Assembly: GCA_963848335.1 (NCBI GenBank)
Contig: CAWKDD010000003.1
Coordinates: 496,001 to 560,000, forward strand
Direction of reading: 5' to 3'
DNA: 64,000 bases
Origin: Chersky-840 sp963848335
Lineage (GTDB): Bacteria; Actinomycetota; Acidimicrobiia; Acidimicrobiales; UBA8190
Shown here one piece after another: positions 35,909-44,980 of the stretch (its first letter is position 1; every line of letters starts with the position of its first letter). The notes beneath the pieces are model-generated. The model saw only the letters and a list, made by a program, of their open reading frames with translations. It was not told the origin of the DNA and ran no database searches. Both the position numbers and the translations under genes were made by a program.

Positions 35909-37159
35909 TCAGAACTGCGGCATGGCGGGAAAGGCGTAGTCCTCGGGCGCCTCTCGGGGCGGGTCGCGCCGGGCCAGCGCGGCCACGACCGAGGGGGCCA
36001 ACCGCTCGGCCTTCGCCTTCTCGGTCTCGACGGCTCGGTCATGGAACTCGGGCATGACCTCCCGGGCGAAGAGCTCCAGGGACTCGCAGATGTGCTCGTG
36101 ACGGTTCCGGCCCGCCTGGCTGACGAAGATCAACTGGTCGACACCGGCGGCCTCGTACTCGCGCACCAGCGCCGTGATCTGCGACGGGGTCCCCACCGCC
36201 CCCCGCAACGACCCGAGCCCGTGCTCCATGAGCTGCGCGCCCAGCTGCCGCCCGGTCTGGGCGGCGATGTCGCGGCTGAAACCGAAGCGGTCACGGTTCT
36301 CCTCGAACTCCTGCCACACGTCGGTGACGCCGGGCTTGTGCATCCCGAACACGTAGTAGTGCCCGAGCGAGTACCCGAAGAAGTGGCTGCCGTCGAGGCC
36401 GCGCTCGACGGCCACGGCCTCGTCCCTGTGGCACATCAACGGGAGGACGCACGACAGGTTGGCGTTGACCGCGAAACCGGCCGGAACGCATTGGGCCGAA
36501 GCGATCGTGGCGTAGTAGTCGTCCACCCATGCCCTGGCCTCGTCCGCCTCGATGAAGGAGAAGGTGAGGGCTCCCATCCCCAACGTGGCGGCGAGATGGA
36601 TGGTTTCACGGCGGCTGCACGCCACCCACAACGGCGGATGCGGTCGCTGCAGCGGCTTGGGAACCACGTTCCTGGGGGGCATGGCGACGAACCGTCCGTC
36701 GTAGCCGGCGAAGGGCTCCTCGACCATCAGTCGCGTCACGACGTCGAGGGCCTCGCGCCACTGCTCGCGCTTGGTCGCCCGTTGCACGCCGAACCCGCCC
36801 AGCTCGGCCTCCGAGCTCGACTCGCCGGTGCCGAATTCGACCCGGCCGTCGGACACGAGGTCGAGGGTGGCGATCCGCTCGGCCACCCGGGCGGGGTGGT
36901 TGAAACCCATCGGCAACTGGACGATGCCGTGTCCGAGTCGGATCCGACTCGTTCGCTGGCTGGCCGCGGCCAGGAAGACCTCGGGCGCCGAGGAGTGCGA
37001 GTACTCCTCGAGGAAATGATGCTCGACCTCCCACACGTAGTCGAAGCCCAGGCCGTCGGCCAGCTCGACCTGCTCGAGTGCCTCCTTGAGGAGGCGGTGC
37101 TCGTCGTCGTGACCCCAGGGACGGGGCAACTGGAACTCGTAGAAGATGCCGAACCGCAC
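35909..37159 (-). CDS. LLM-class (luciferase-like) flavin/F420-dependent oxidoreductase
   Basis: A 416-residue luciferase-superfamily protein starting RFGIFYEFQLPRPWG. It contains WEVEHHFLEEYSHSSAPEVF, the flavin-loop block ATLDLVSDGRVEFGTGES, and QRPHPPLWVACSRRETI, all hallmarks of the group. The C-terminal 30 residues are variable. It is longer than the copy at 24582 and clearly a different subfamily. The GTG at 37159 lies 12 bp downstream of the XRE-type regulator on the same strand, so both may be co-transcribed and the regulator may act on this gene. Confidence 0.87.
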   Translation of the reverse strand: MRFGIFYEFQLPRPWGHDDEHRLLKEALEQVELADGLGFDYVWEVEHHFLEEYSHSSAPEVFLAAASQRTSRIRLGHGIVQLPMGFNHPARVAERIATLDLVSDGRVEFGTGESSSEAELGGFGVQRATKREQWREALDVVTRLMVEEPFAGYDGRFVAMPPRNVVPKPLQRPHPPLWVACSRRETIHLAATLGMGALTFSFIEADEARAWVDDYYATIASAQCVPAGFAVNANLSCVLPLMCHRDEAVAVERGLDGSHFFGYSLGHYYVFGMHKPGVTDVWQEFEENRDRFGFSRDIAAQTGRQLGAQLMEHGLGSLRGAVGTPSQITALVREYEAAGVDQLIFVSQAGRNRHEHICESLELFAREVMPEFHDRAVETEKAKAERLAPSVVAALARRDPPREAPEDYAFPAMPQF

Positions 37160-37171
37160 GGACGGCTACGC

Positions 37172-37594
37172 CTAGGCGCGGTGCTCGTGATCGTGCTCGA
37201 GCATGGCGTCGACCAGGCGCTCCACCACGATCCGGTCCCGATCCGAGAGCCGGCGCAGCTTCACCGAGAGCAGTGACCCGTCGTCGTCGACCCGGGAGGC
37301 TCCCCCCGAGGACCCGGCCGAGGGCCTCGGCTGGCGAGCGGGCCGGCCGATACGAGCCAGGACGTCCTCCATGGGGAGCTCCAAAGCCGCTGCCACCCGC
37401 TCGAGGACGTCCGCGCTGGGGTTGGGCAGCAGGCGGATGGCACCGATGGCCTCTTTGCGGCCGGTCTCGAGGTCCCGCCATAAGGCCTCGGAGACCTTGG
37501 CCCGCCGGGCGGCGTCGCGTCGGCGCAGGCCGCGTTGCTCGCGCTGTTCGGCGAGCCAGCGCCCGAACTCGACCCACTGCTGCGATTCGTCCAC
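37172..37594 (-). CDS. XRE-family helix-turn-helix regulator
   Basis: A 140-residue protein. The N-terminal 65 residues form an XRE-type HTH: WLAEQREQRGLRRRDAARRA, then VSEALWRDLETGRK and LERVAAALELP. The C-terminal half is a linker and a charged amphipathic stretch (VKLRRLSDRDRIVVERLVDAM). The GTG at 37594 is preferred over longer starts because upstream codons are poor and the HTH follows at once. It is directly upstream of the luciferase-like gene. A cytoplasmic transcriptional regulator is likely; ligand unknown. Confidence 0.75.
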   Translation of the reverse strand: MDESQQWVEFGRWLAEQREQRGLRRRDAARRAKVSEALWRDLETGRKEAIGAIRLLPNPSADVLERVAAALELPMEDVLARIGRPARQPRPSAGSSGGASRVDDDGSLLSVKLRRLSDRDRIVVERLVDAMLEHDHEHRA

Positions 37595-37700
37595 GCTGCC
37601 AGCGTGCCGGTTCACGGCCCTCGAGTCCAGCCGGTCCGCGCCACACACATGAGCCGTCGATCGAGGGGCACGACTGCTCTCGGCGCGCGCCGTCTCCGGG

Positions 37701-38252
37701 CTACGTGCGCAGGCCGAACCGGGGTCTGAGTGCCGGGTCGATCTCGGCGCGACGGGGATTGGACTGGTCACGCGCCGACAGCACGGGTGTGTCGAGTCCC
37801 CAGTCGGCGCCCACGTCGGGGTCGTCCCAGGCCACGCCGAGCTCGTCCTGGGGGTTGTAGTAATTGTCGACCAGGTACCACAGCAGGACGTCGGTCAGAG
37901 ATGCGAACCCGTGGGCGACCCCGGGGGGGATGAACACACCGCTGTCGCGCTCGCCTCGGAGGTCGAGCGCCAACGTCACCCCCTCGGTCGGGGAGCCGAC
38001 ACGAAGGTCGTGGAGCACCACCCGCGCCGTGCCCCGCAGCACGTACCAGTAGTCCGCCTGGTGCAGGTGGTAGTGCAGGCCGACCACGGCACCGGCGTCC
38101 TTCTCGGACCGGTTCCCCTGGACCATCTCGCGACCGAGGGGGAACCACGACCGGCGATAGGTCTCGACAAAGCGGCCGCGCTCGTCGCCGTGCACCTCGG
38201 GTTCGACGACGACGACGTCGGTGATGGCGTCAGAGGGAGTGATCCTGGGCAT
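37701..38252 (-). CDS. dTDP-4-dehydrorhamnose 3,5-epimerase-like cupin protein (RmlC family)
   Basis: A 183-residue cupin. The RmlC features are FVETYRRSWFP, the catalytic His region VVGLHYHLHQADYW, the strand WYVLRGTARVVLHDLR, and IPPGVAHGFASLTDVLLWY with the YYNPQDELGVAWDDP segment that carries the catalytic Tyr and substrate contacts. RmlC inverts two carbons on the way to dTDP-rhamnose or related deoxysugars. No other rml genes are adjacent, so the nucleotide sugar is uncertain. Confidence 0.85.
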   Translation of the reverse strand: MPRITPSDAITDVVVVEPEVHGDERGRFVETYRRSWFPLGREMVQGNRSEKDAGAVVGLHYHLHQADYWYVLRGTARVVLHDLRVGSPTEGVTLALDLRGERDSGVFIPPGVAHGFASLTDVLLWYLVDNYYNPQDELGVAWDDPDVGADWGLDTPVLSARDQSNPRRAEIDPALRPRFGLRT

Positions 38253-38336
38253 GGCGTGAGGCTATCGCCTGCTCCCACGGGATCGAGGAGAGCCCGGGGC
38301 GACGGGATCGACGTGGGGGGCCGGAGGCCGGGGAGG

Positions 38337-38870
38337 CTACGGCTCGAAGCGGCCGAAGCCGCCCCGGTAGTAGATGAGGGGCCGCCCCCGGCGCACCCCC
38401 ATGTTCTGCACGTTGCCCAGGACGAGCTCGTGGTCGCCGGCTTCGTGGGCCAGCTCGAGCTCGCACTCCACCCAGGCCAGGGCCCCGTCGAGCACCGGAG
38501 CGCCGTTGGTGGCGGGGCGCCAGCCCACTCCCGTGAACTTGTCGCCGCCCGACACGGCGAAGTCCCGGCTCAGCGCTTCCTGGTCCTCGGCGAGGATGTT
38601 GACGCAGAACGCCCCGGCGGCGGCGATTCGCGGCCAGCTCGTGGAGCTCTTCCCCGGCGCCAGGGCCACCATGGGCGGGTCGAGCGACAACGACGTGAAC
38701 GCCTGGCAGGTAAAGCCGACCGGCTCGCCGTCCTCCATGGCGGTGACGACGGTCACGCCGGTGGCGAAGTGGCCGAGAACCTCGCGGAACCGCCCCGCGT
38801 CGAACGTCGTCGCCGCCGCCACGCGCAGATCGTCGTCCCCGGCGTCGACCACCCCGCTCACATCGTCCAT
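38337..38870 (-). CDS. Flavin reductase-like FMN-binding protein
   Basis: A 177-residue flavin reductase domain. FREVLGHFATGVTVVTAMEDGEPVGFTC is split into a family-typical start and the FMN loop; SLSLDPPMVALAPGKSS, GAFCVNILAEDQ and HELVLGNVQNM follow the family pattern. Such proteins reduce FMN for a partner monooxygenase or are stand-alone. The ATG at 38870 is chosen over the GTG at 38885 because GAGGGG lies 9 bases before it. It lies next to the RmlC-like gene with an 84-bp gap. No partner oxygenase is adjacent, though the luciferase-like enzymes in the window are possible partners. Confidence 0.85.
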   Translation of the reverse strand: MDDVSGVVDAGDDDLRVAAATTFDAGRFREVLGHFATGVTVVTAMEDGEPVGFTCQAFTSLSLDPPMVALAPGKSSTSWPRIAAAGAFCVNILAEDQEALSRDFAVSGGDKFTGVGWRPATNGAPVLDGALAWVECELELAHEAGDHELVLGNVQNMGVRRGRPLIYYRGGFGRFEP

Positions 38871-38937
38871 GGCGTCGCCCCTCACGTCCCTCGTCGTCCT
38901 CAGGCCTGGTCGTCCCGGCGTCTGTGATGCACCTCGG

Positions 38938-39822
38938 TCAGGTGCGGCCGAGCTCGACGGCCAATCCTTCCCTGGCCGCGATCACGCCGTCGAGGCGGCC
39001 GGCGTCGTCGGTCGCCTGGGCCTGGGCCAACAACGCATCGAGGTCGTCGTCGGTGTGCCGGGGGTCGTGGTGGAACAGTGCCAATCGGCGGGCACCGGCG
39101 ACAGCGGCGACGTGCGTGGCGTAGCCGATCGTGGAGTGTCCCCAGGTGGCCTTGGCCCGGTACTCCTCCTCGGTGTACTGCGCGTCGTGGATGACCAGGT
39201 CGGCGCGGTCGCACAGCTCGAGGACGGCGTCGTCGACGTGAGCCCGGTCGTCGGGGGCCTGGTGGTCACTGACGAACGCCAGTGTGGAGTCCCCGTCCTC
39301 GATCCGGAACCCGAGCGTCGTCCCGACGTGGGGGACCTGGCGGATGAGGACCTTGGCCGAGCCCACGGCGATCACGTCGTCGGTCACCTCGTTGAACTCG
39401 ATCTTGCCCTGGAGCTGTTTCACCTCTACGGGGAAGAACGGGGGCTTGACCACGCGGTCGATGATGTCATGGAGGGAACCGCCGTCCTGGGGGGGACCGA
39501 ACACGTCCATCCTGCCGCCTTCACGCAGTAGTGGTGTGCAGAAGGGAAGGCCGATGATGTGGTCCCAGTGCAGGTGGGTGAGGAACGCAGTGACCTCGAC
39601 CGGGGTGTCGAGCCCGTTGCGCTCTTCGAGAGCGTGGCCGAGCGGGCGCAGACCGGTACCGAGGTCGAGGACGATCGGAGGCTCGTCGCCGATCTCGACG
39701 GCCACGCAGGCGGTGTTGCCGCCGTAGCGAAGGTACTGCTCGCCCGAGCACGGGCACGAGCCCCTCACGCCGAAGAATGTGACTCGCAGCGGACGACCCC
39801 CTCCCCCTCCGTCCGACAGCAC
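38938..39822 (-). CDS. Metallo-beta-lactamase-fold hydrolase
   Basis: A 294-residue MBL-fold protein. The metal motif HxHxDH is in LTHLHWDHIIG; further ligands are the His in QVPHVGTT, the Asp in FVSDHQAP and the His of ATWGHSTIG. The N-terminus RVTFFGVRGSCPCSGEQYLRYGGNT is the start typical of a subgroup related to RNase Z and cAMP phosphodiesterases. The start is the GTG at 39822. Substrate unknown. It is divergent from the epoxide-hydrolase-like gene with 73 bp between. Confidence 0.85.
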   Translation of the reverse strand: MLSDGGGGGRPLRVTFFGVRGSCPCSGEQYLRYGGNTACVAVEIGDEPPIVLDLGTGLRPLGHALEERNGLDTPVEVTAFLTHLHWDHIIGLPFCTPLLREGGRMDVFGPPQDGGSLHDIIDRVVKPPFFPVEVKQLQGKIEFNEVTDDVIAVGSAKVLIRQVPHVGTTLGFRIEDGDSTLAFVSDHQAPDDRAHVDDAVLELCDRADLVIHDAQYTEEEYRAKATWGHSTIGYATHVAAVAGARRLALFHHDPRHTDDDLDALLAQAQATDDAGRLDGVIAAREGLAVELGRT

Positions 39823-39895
39823 CTGGGCGCCGCGCCCCCATGTGGCCCGGCCGGAACCGAGGATGGCCCTGTCGAGCCGACACTACTCTGCGGCC

Positions 39896-40765
39896 ATGCA
39901 ACAGCGGGCGGTAACTGTCAACGGCATCGAGTTCTCGTACCTTGAGTCGGGACCCGCCGACGGCCCTCTGGCGCTGTGCCTGCACGGATTCCCCGACAGC
40001 GCCCACACCTGGCGCAATCTCATGCCGGCGCTGGCCGAGGCCGGGTACCACGCCGTGGCCCCCTGGATGCGGGGCTACGCGCCCACCGGGATCCCCTCCG
40101 ACGGCGTTTACCAGGTCGGGGCCCTGGCCGTGGACGCCTCGGGTCTGCACGAGGCCCTGGGAGGCGACGGGCGCGCCGTGCTGGTGGGCCACGACTGGGG
40201 CGCCTTCGCCAGCTACGGGGCGGCCTCGCTGCATCCCGAGCGCTGGAGACGCGTCGTCACCATGGCCGTCCCGCCCCTGGCCGCCTCGGCGGGGTCGTTC
40301 TTCACCTATGCCCAGCTGAAGCGCAGCTTCTACGTCTTCCTGTTCCAGACACCTCTGGCCGAGATGGCGGTGGGTGCGGACGGCCTCGAGTTCCTCGACC
40401 ACCTCTGGGCCGACTGGTCCCCGGGCTACGACGCCACGTGGGACCTCGCCCGGGTGAAGGCGTCCATCGGCGACCCCGCCAACCTCGGAGCCGCCATCGG
40501 CTACTACCGGTCCCTGTTCGACGCCACCTTCCGGAGCCCCGCCTACGACGAGGCTCAGGCAGCCACGGCGTCCTCCCCGCCGCAGCCCACGATGTATCTG
40601 CACGGTGCGCAGGACGGGGCCCTGGGCGCAGACGCCATCGGCGACGTCGGAGCGGTGCTGTCCGAGGGCTCGCACCACGTGATCGTCGAGCACGCCGGGC
40701 ACTTCCTGCACCTCGAACAGCCCGAGGTGATCGGCGAGCACGTCATGGGTTTCCTCGGCGCGTGA
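39896..40765 (+). CDS. Alpha/beta-hydrolase, epoxide-hydrolase-like
   Basis: A 289-residue alpha/beta-hydrolase. The oxyanion loop HGFPDSAHTWR, the nucleophile elbow VLVGHDWGAFASYG (Asp at about residue 100), and the C-terminal catalytic His in EHAGHFLHLEQP match soluble epoxide hydrolases and haloalkane dehalogenases. The cap domain in the middle carries Tyr residues (YAQLKRSFYVFLF) that could activate an epoxide. The ATG at 39896 is used because the family start (VNGIEFSYLESG) follows. Confidence 0.87.
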   Translation: MQQRAVTVNGIEFSYLESGPADGPLALCLHGFPDSAHTWRNLMPALAEAGYHAVAPWMRGYAPTGIPSDGVYQVGALAVDASGLHEALGGDGRAVLVGHDWGAFASYGAASLHPERWRRVVTMAVPPLAASAGSFFTYAQLKRSFYVFLFQTPLAEMAVGADGLEFLDHLWADWSPGYDATWDLARVKASIGDPANLGAAIGYYRSLFDATFRSPAYDEAQAATASSPPQPTMYLHGAQDGALGADAIGDVGAVLSEGSHHVIVEHAGHFLHLEQPEVIGEHVMGFLGA

Positions 40766-40816
40766 TGGCCGGAGCCGGCGACGACCGAATGCGCACGGTG
40801 CTCGGCTGACCCCAGA

Positions 40817-41698
40817 TCAGGGAAGGACGAGGGCGTCCCCCGGGCCGAGGCGCGCCAGGCCCTCGGCGAGGAGATCGTCGGCGACACGCCGGGCCCGTTC
40901 GGGGTCCTCGGGCCAGCCGCACGCCAGGCGTAGGCGTCCCGGAGGCACCGGGCCCGAGCGCAGGGCGTCGACCAGGCGTCCACGACCCTGACGGTCCGAG
41001 CCCTGAAAACGCGTCTGGCGAGGGGCCCGAGCGGCCGGGTCGGGCTCCCCGGGTTCGGAGTTGAACCAGGCGCAGCTGGGCGAGAGGGGGCAACGACCAC
41101 AGGCCGGCGCCCGGGACCTGCACGTGGCGGCCCCGAGCTCCATGAGCGCCTGGTTCCATTCCCAGGCCCTGCCGGCCGGCACCAGCGAGTCCGCCAGGGA
41201 CTGTGCGGCGCGCCCGGAAAGGCGCGCCCCGGCCACAGCCCTGGTGAGCACCCGGGCCACGTTGACGTCGACGACGGCTTCGTCGCGCTCGAAGGCGAAG
41301 ACCAGGACGGCGCGCGCCGTGTACTCCCCCACGCCGGGCAGGTCGAGCAGAGAGGCCAGGTCGGCCGGCACCGTTCCCCCGTGGCGGTCGACGATGGCCT
41401 GCGCGGCCCGGTGCAGATGACGGGCACGGCGGTTGTAGCCGAGCCCCGCCCACGATTCGAGAACGGGGCCGAGGCCGGCTCGGGCGCAGTCCGACGCCGT
41501 CGGGAACCGGTCGAGAAAGGTGAGGTAGGGAGCGACGACACGCTGCGCCTGGGTCTGCTGGAGCATCACCTCGCTCACGAGGACGGCCCACGGGTCACGC
41601 GTCTCGCGCCACGGAAACGGGCGCAAACCGCACCCGCCCACCCCGAGGACGGCGCCCCGGATCCGGCGCAGGGCCGCCCCCTCGGGCGCCCCGTTCAA
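40817..41698 (-). CDS. mutY: A/G-specific adenine DNA glycosylase MutY
   Basis: A 293-residue DNA repair enzyme that removes adenine mispaired with 8-oxoguanine. Catalytic Glu is at about residue 43 (SEVMLQQTQ), the helix-hairpin-helix is LPGVGEYTARA, catalytic Asp is at about 144 (AVVDVNVARV), and the [4Fe-4S] ligands are C193, C200, C203 and C209 (C-x6-C-x2-C-x5-C). The C-terminal NUDIX-like domain is missing, as in many short actinobacterial MutY proteins. The TTG at 41698 overlaps the stop of the MaoC gene by 4 bp; a later GTG is possible. It is the last of three overlapping genes. Confidence 0.9.
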   Translation of the reverse strand: MNGAPEGAALRRIRGAVLGVGGCGLRPFPWRETRDPWAVLVSEVMLQQTQAQRVVAPYLTFLDRFPTASDCARAGLGPVLESWAGLGYNRRARHLHRAAQAIVDRHGGTVPADLASLLDLPGVGEYTARAVLVFAFERDEAVVDVNVARVLTRAVAGARLSGRAAQSLADSLVPAGRAWEWNQALMELGAATCRSRAPACGRCPLSPSCAWFNSEPGEPDPAARAPRQTRFQGSDRQGRGRLVDALRSGPVPPGRLRLACGWPEDPERARRVADDLLAEGLARLGPGDALVLP

Positions 41699-42207
41699 TC
41701 CCAGACGTCGTCCCCGTAGGGACGGCGGCGGGCGGGCGCGTACTCCTTCTTCCACACCATGAGCTTGCGGCGGAAGAAGCACACCTCCTCGCCACGTTGA
41801 TTGAAGCCCTTCGTCTCCACCGTGACGATGCCGCGGTCGGGTTTCGACGAGGACGGCACCTTTCCCAGCACCCGGGTCTCGGCGTAGATGGTGTCGCCGT
41901 GGAATGTCGGGAACCGGTGGACGAGGGACTCGACCTCGAGATTGGCGATGCACGAGCCGCTCACGTCGGGAACGCTCATGCCGAGCACGAGCGAGTACAC
42001 GAGGTTCCCGACGACGACGTTCTTGCCGTGCACCGTCTCGTTCTGCGCGAACCAGGCGTTGGTGTGCAGGGGGTGATGGTTCATGGTGATCATGCAGAAG
42101 AGATGGTCGTCGGCTTCGGTGATCGTCTTGCCCGGCCAGTGCCGGTAGACGTCCCCGGGCTCGAAGTCCTCGAAGTACCGGCCGAAGGGCCGGTCGTAGG
42201 TGGTCAC
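41695..42207 (-). CDS. MaoC-family hydratase, probable mesaconyl-CoA hydratase
   Basis: A 170-residue single hot-dog domain protein. The hydratase 2 motif is KTITEADDHLFCMITMNHHPLH, interrupted here only for length, with catalytic Asp and His positions present; VGNLVYSLVLGMSVPDVSG and GDTIYAETRVL follow. This form is found beside malyl-CoA lyase and methylsuccinyl-CoA dehydrogenase genes in actinobacteria such as Streptomyces. Both kinds of genes lie within 3 kb here, so mesaconyl-CoA hydration is the likely role. The GTG at 42207 overlaps the upstream stop by 4 bp, and its own stop overlaps mutY by 4 bp. Confidence 0.8.
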   Translation of the reverse strand: MTTYDRPFGRYFEDFEPGDVYRHWPGKTITEADDHLFCMITMNHHPLHTNAWFAQNETVHGKNVVVGNLVYSLVLGMSVPDVSGSCIANLEVESLVHRFPTFHGDTIYAETRVLGKVPSSSKPDRGIVTVETKGFNQRGEEVCFFRRKLMVWKKEYAPARRRPYGDDVWD

Positions 42208-42632
42208 GACGCCACCCGGGGCCGGGTCGTGAACCCCAGGGCCCAGTCCGCCTCGGACTCCCCGTCGATGGACAGGCGCCAGGCGTAGCGGTTGCCCGGT
42301 TCGAGCGGAAGTGGCCCCAGGTTGACCGCCAAGGCCACGTCGATGGGTGTCCCGAGGGGGACGGTGGTGGGGCGTACGACGTTGAATTCGCCACGCACCT
42401 CCACGGGATGGGTCCCTTCGGGAGTGTCCACCATGACGGGCCGGCCGTCGGCATCCTCGAGGTAGAGCTCCCAGTGGTGCACTTGGTCGGCCTCGTGCCA
42501 CCCGACGTCGATCTTGAGAGCGATCCCCGAGGGCATCGGATCGGGACCCGTCAGGGACCACCCTCCCCCCAGAACGAAGAGCTTCCCATCGGCGACCTGT
42601 GCCGCGTCACACAAGAGCATGGTGACCTTCAC
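42204..42632 (-). CDS. Conserved hypothetical protein, DUF6941-like
   Basis: A 142-residue protein starting MKVTMLLCDAAQVADGKLFV, with LGGGWSLTGPDPMPSGIALKI and a Pro/Gly-rich beta-sandwich-like body. These starts recur in actinobacterial proteins of unknown function. No catalytic motif is visible. It is the first gene of a three-gene overlapping set (this gene, MaoC, mutY), divergent from the methyltransferase with 34 bp between starts. Function unknown. Confidence 0.75.
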   Translation of the reverse strand: MKVTMLLCDAAQVADGKLFVLGGGWSLTGPDPMPSGIALKIDVGWHEADQVHHWELYLEDADGRPVMVDTPEGTHPVEVRGEFNVVRPTTVPLGTPIDVALAVNLGPLPLEPGNRYAWRLSIDGESEADWALGFTTRPRVAS

Positions 42633-42666
42633 GTCCGGCAGGCTACAGCCGGTAGCGTCTGGGCTC

Positions 42667-43335
42667 GTGCCGGACGCCCTGCGCGACGACGTCTATCGGC
42701 GGCCTCTGGCCACCGCGCTCGAGCGCCTGGCGGTTGCACCGGGATGGCGTTGCGTCGACGTGGGCGCGGGAGGAGGGGACGTGTCGGTGGCGCTCGCAGA
42801 GATCGTGGGCCACGAAGGGCGCGTCTACGCCGTGGACAGCGATCCCCGCGCCCGTGACGAGGTCGCCACGGCGGCGGCGGCTTTCAGCCAGGTGCTCGCC
42901 ATCACCCAGGCCGGCGAGGACCTGCTGCTCCCGGAGTCGGTCGATCTGGCCTTCTGCCGGTTCCTGCTCATGCACGTCATCGATCCTGCCGTGGTGCTGC
43001 GCCGCATGCGCCGGGCCGTACGCCCCGGAGGGTGGGTGGTGGCCCAGGAGCCCATCACCTCCGCAGGCCGGGTCGGCGGCTTCCCCCTGTCCATGCCCGA
43101 AGCCCGCCACCCCGACGTGGGGGCGCTCCTGCCGGCGCTGGTCCGGGACGCGGGCCTCGTCATCGTCGACGCCTGGGCCGAGGCGCCCGCCGGGGTCGGG
43201 CCCGGCCCCGTCACCGAGTACCTGGGCTCGCTCACCGACGTCGACCCCGGCGACGATCCCGTGGTCCTGCCCCCCCTGGTCACGGTGCTCGGTCAGGTAC
43301 CCGGGCAGCCCGGGGACGGGGCCGCAGCCCGATGA
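42667..43335 (+). CDS. SAM-dependent methyltransferase
   Basis: A 222-residue class I methyltransferase. Motif I is VDVGAGGGDVS, the acidic end of strand 2 is in VYAVDSDPRA, and a later motif is RRMRRAVRPGGWVVAQEP. The C-terminal part is shorter than usual. The GTG at 42667 is chosen as the fold begins shortly after (RRPLATALERLAV). Its stop overlaps the start of the acyl-CoA dehydrogenase by 4 bp (ATGA), so the two are translationally coupled. Its substrate is unknown; a direct part in the ethylmalonyl-CoA pathway is not known for such an enzyme. Confidence 0.82.
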   Translation: MPDALRDDVYRRPLATALERLAVAPGWRCVDVGAGGGDVSVALAEIVGHEGRVYAVDSDPRARDEVATAAAAFSQVLAITQAGEDLLLPESVDLAFCRFLLMHVIDPAVVLRRMRRAVRPGGWVVAQEPITSAGRVGGFPLSMPEARHPDVGALLPALVRDAGLVIVDAWAEAPAGVGPGPVTEYLGSLTDVDPGDDPVVLPPLVTVLGQVPGQPGDGAAAR

Positions 43336-44960
43336 GCGGTCTGCCCATACCCGACCTCGAGGCCGCCGATGCGGCCGTGGCCCTGGCTTCGTCTGTGGTG
43401 TCGGGCGCCGCCCGGCGGGTCGCCGATGCCGGCGGCGCCGAGACCGACCAGGTGGTGGCCTACGACCTCGCCCACGTGGCCGCGGGCGTCAGAGCGGCGC
43501 GAGCGGCCCTGGCCTACGGTGCCACGGGCACCGACGAGGCCCACATCGCCTGCGTGTTCGTGGCCGATGCCCTGGGGGACCTGGCCGCCCGGATCGTCGG
43601 CCGCGAGGAGGCGTTCGGCACCTCGGGGAGTTGGCTCGACCCGGCGCGGACCTTCCTCACCACCTTCCGCGACCCCCGATACCTCGCCTCGCTGGTCGGG
43701 GTGGACGGGGACCGCCACCTCGACGCCGACTTCGCGCTCGTGCGCGAGACCTTCCACCGGTTCGCCCTGGAACAGATCCGCCCCCGCGCCGAGCACATCC
43801 ACCGCGCCAACGCCGACATCCCCGAGGAGCTCATCGCCGGCCTGGCCGAGATGGGCGCGCTGGGCCTGTCGATCCCCGAGGAGTACGGCGGCTTCGCCAC
43901 GGGCGGCGAGAGCGACTACATGGGGATGGTGGTGGCCACCGAGGAGCTGTCGTGGGGATCCCTCGGCGCCGGTGGCTCGCTCATCACGCGGCCCGAGATC
44001 CTGAGCCGCGCTCTGGTAGCCGGGGGCACCGACCGGCAGAAGCAGACGTGGCTGCCGCGGCTGGCGTCGGGAGAGGTCATGAACGCGGTCGCCGTCACCG
44101 AACCCGACTTCGGGTCCGACGTCGCCGCCGTCGTCACCGCCGCAGCCCGAACCCAAGGCGGATGGTTGGTCAACGGGGTGAAGACGTGGTGCACCTTCGC
44201 GGCTCGCGCCGATGTCCTCATGCTCCTGGCCCGGACCGACCCGGACCGGTCCAAGGCCCATCGGGGGCTGTCGCTGTTCGTGGTGGACAAGCCCCGCGGC
44301 GACGGGAGCGGGTTCGTCTTCAGCCAGGACCCCTCCTCCGAGGGGCGCCAGGACCCCCCGGGACGGATGGAGGGCCGGCCCATCGACACCATCGGCTACC
44401 GCGGCATGCACTCCTACGAGATCGCCTTCGAGAACTGGTTCGTCCCCGAAGCCAACCTCGTCGGTGGGGAGGATGGCGTGGGAAGGGGCTTCTACCTCCA
44501 GATGGCGGGATTCGAGAACGGCCGGCTGCAGACCGCGGCCCGCGCCGTCGGGGTGATGCAGGCGGCATACGAAGCAGCCTCCGACTACGCCGCCAACCGC
44601 GTGGTCTTCGGGCATCCCATCGCCAATTACCAGCTCACCAGGGCGAAGCTGACGCGCATGGCGGTCCTCATCCAGGTCGCCCGCCAGTTCGCGTACCAGG
44701 TGGCCCGGCTCATGGCACAGGGCGAGGGGACGCTCGAGGCGTCGATGCTCAAGGCCTACGTGTGCCGCGCCGCCGAATGGGTCACACGCGAGGCCATGCA
44801 GATCCACGGGGGCATGGGGTATGCCGAGGAGTTCGCGGTGAGCCGCTACTTCGTCGACGCCAGAGTGCTGTCGATCTTCGAGGGAGCCGACGAGACCCTG
44901 GCGCTCAAGGTGGTGGCGCGCCGCCTGGTGGAAAAGGCGGCCTCCGACGAGAGCGCGTAG
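43332..44960 (+). CDS. mcd: Acyl-CoA dehydrogenase with N-terminal extension, probable (2S)-methylsuccinyl-CoA dehydrogenase
   Basis: A 542-residue FAD enzyme. The first 130 or so residues are an Ala-rich helical extension; the usual acyl-CoA dehydrogenase (about 380 residues) follows. The FAD/substrate motifs are AVTEPDFGSDVAAV, WLVNGVKTWCTFAARAD, and QIHGGMGYAEEFAVSRYFVDARVLSIFEGADE, here named in parts. FENGRLQTAARAVGVMQAA is shared with known methylsuccinyl-CoA dehydrogenases, which also carry such an extension and have about 550 residues. It would form mesaconyl-CoA. The ATG at 43332 overlaps the methyltransferase. A malyl-CoA-lyase-like gene is convergent next to it. Confidence 0.8.
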   Translation: MSGLPIPDLEAADAAVALASSVVSGAARRVADAGGAETDQVVAYDLAHVAAGVRAARAALAYGATGTDEAHIACVFVADALGDLAARIVGREEAFGTSGSWLDPARTFLTTFRDPRYLASLVGVDGDRHLDADFALVRETFHRFALEQIRPRAEHIHRANADIPEELIAGLAEMGALGLSIPEEYGGFATGGESDYMGMVVATEELSWGSLGAGGSLITRPEILSRALVAGGTDRQKQTWLPRLASGEVMNAVAVTEPDFGSDVAAVVTAAARTQGGWLVNGVKTWCTFAARADVLMLLARTDPDRSKAHRGLSLFVVDKPRGDGSGFVFSQDPSSEGRQDPPGRMEGRPIDTIGYRGMHSYEIAFENWFVPEANLVGGEDGVGRGFYLQMAGFENGRLQTAARAVGVMQAAYEAASDYAANRVVFGHPIANYQLTRAKLTRMAVLIQVARQFAYQVARLMAQGEGTLEASMLKAYVCRAAEWVTREAMQIHGGMGYAEEFAVSRYFVDARVLSIFEGADETLALKVVARRLVEKAASDESA

Positions 44961-44980
44961 AGCTCGAACCCGCGGTGCGG

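Noticed and set aside
38870..38885. Upstream GTG start of the flavin reductase gene
   Set aside because: Spacing to its purine-rich site is too short; the ATG at 38870 has GAGGGG at a normal distance.
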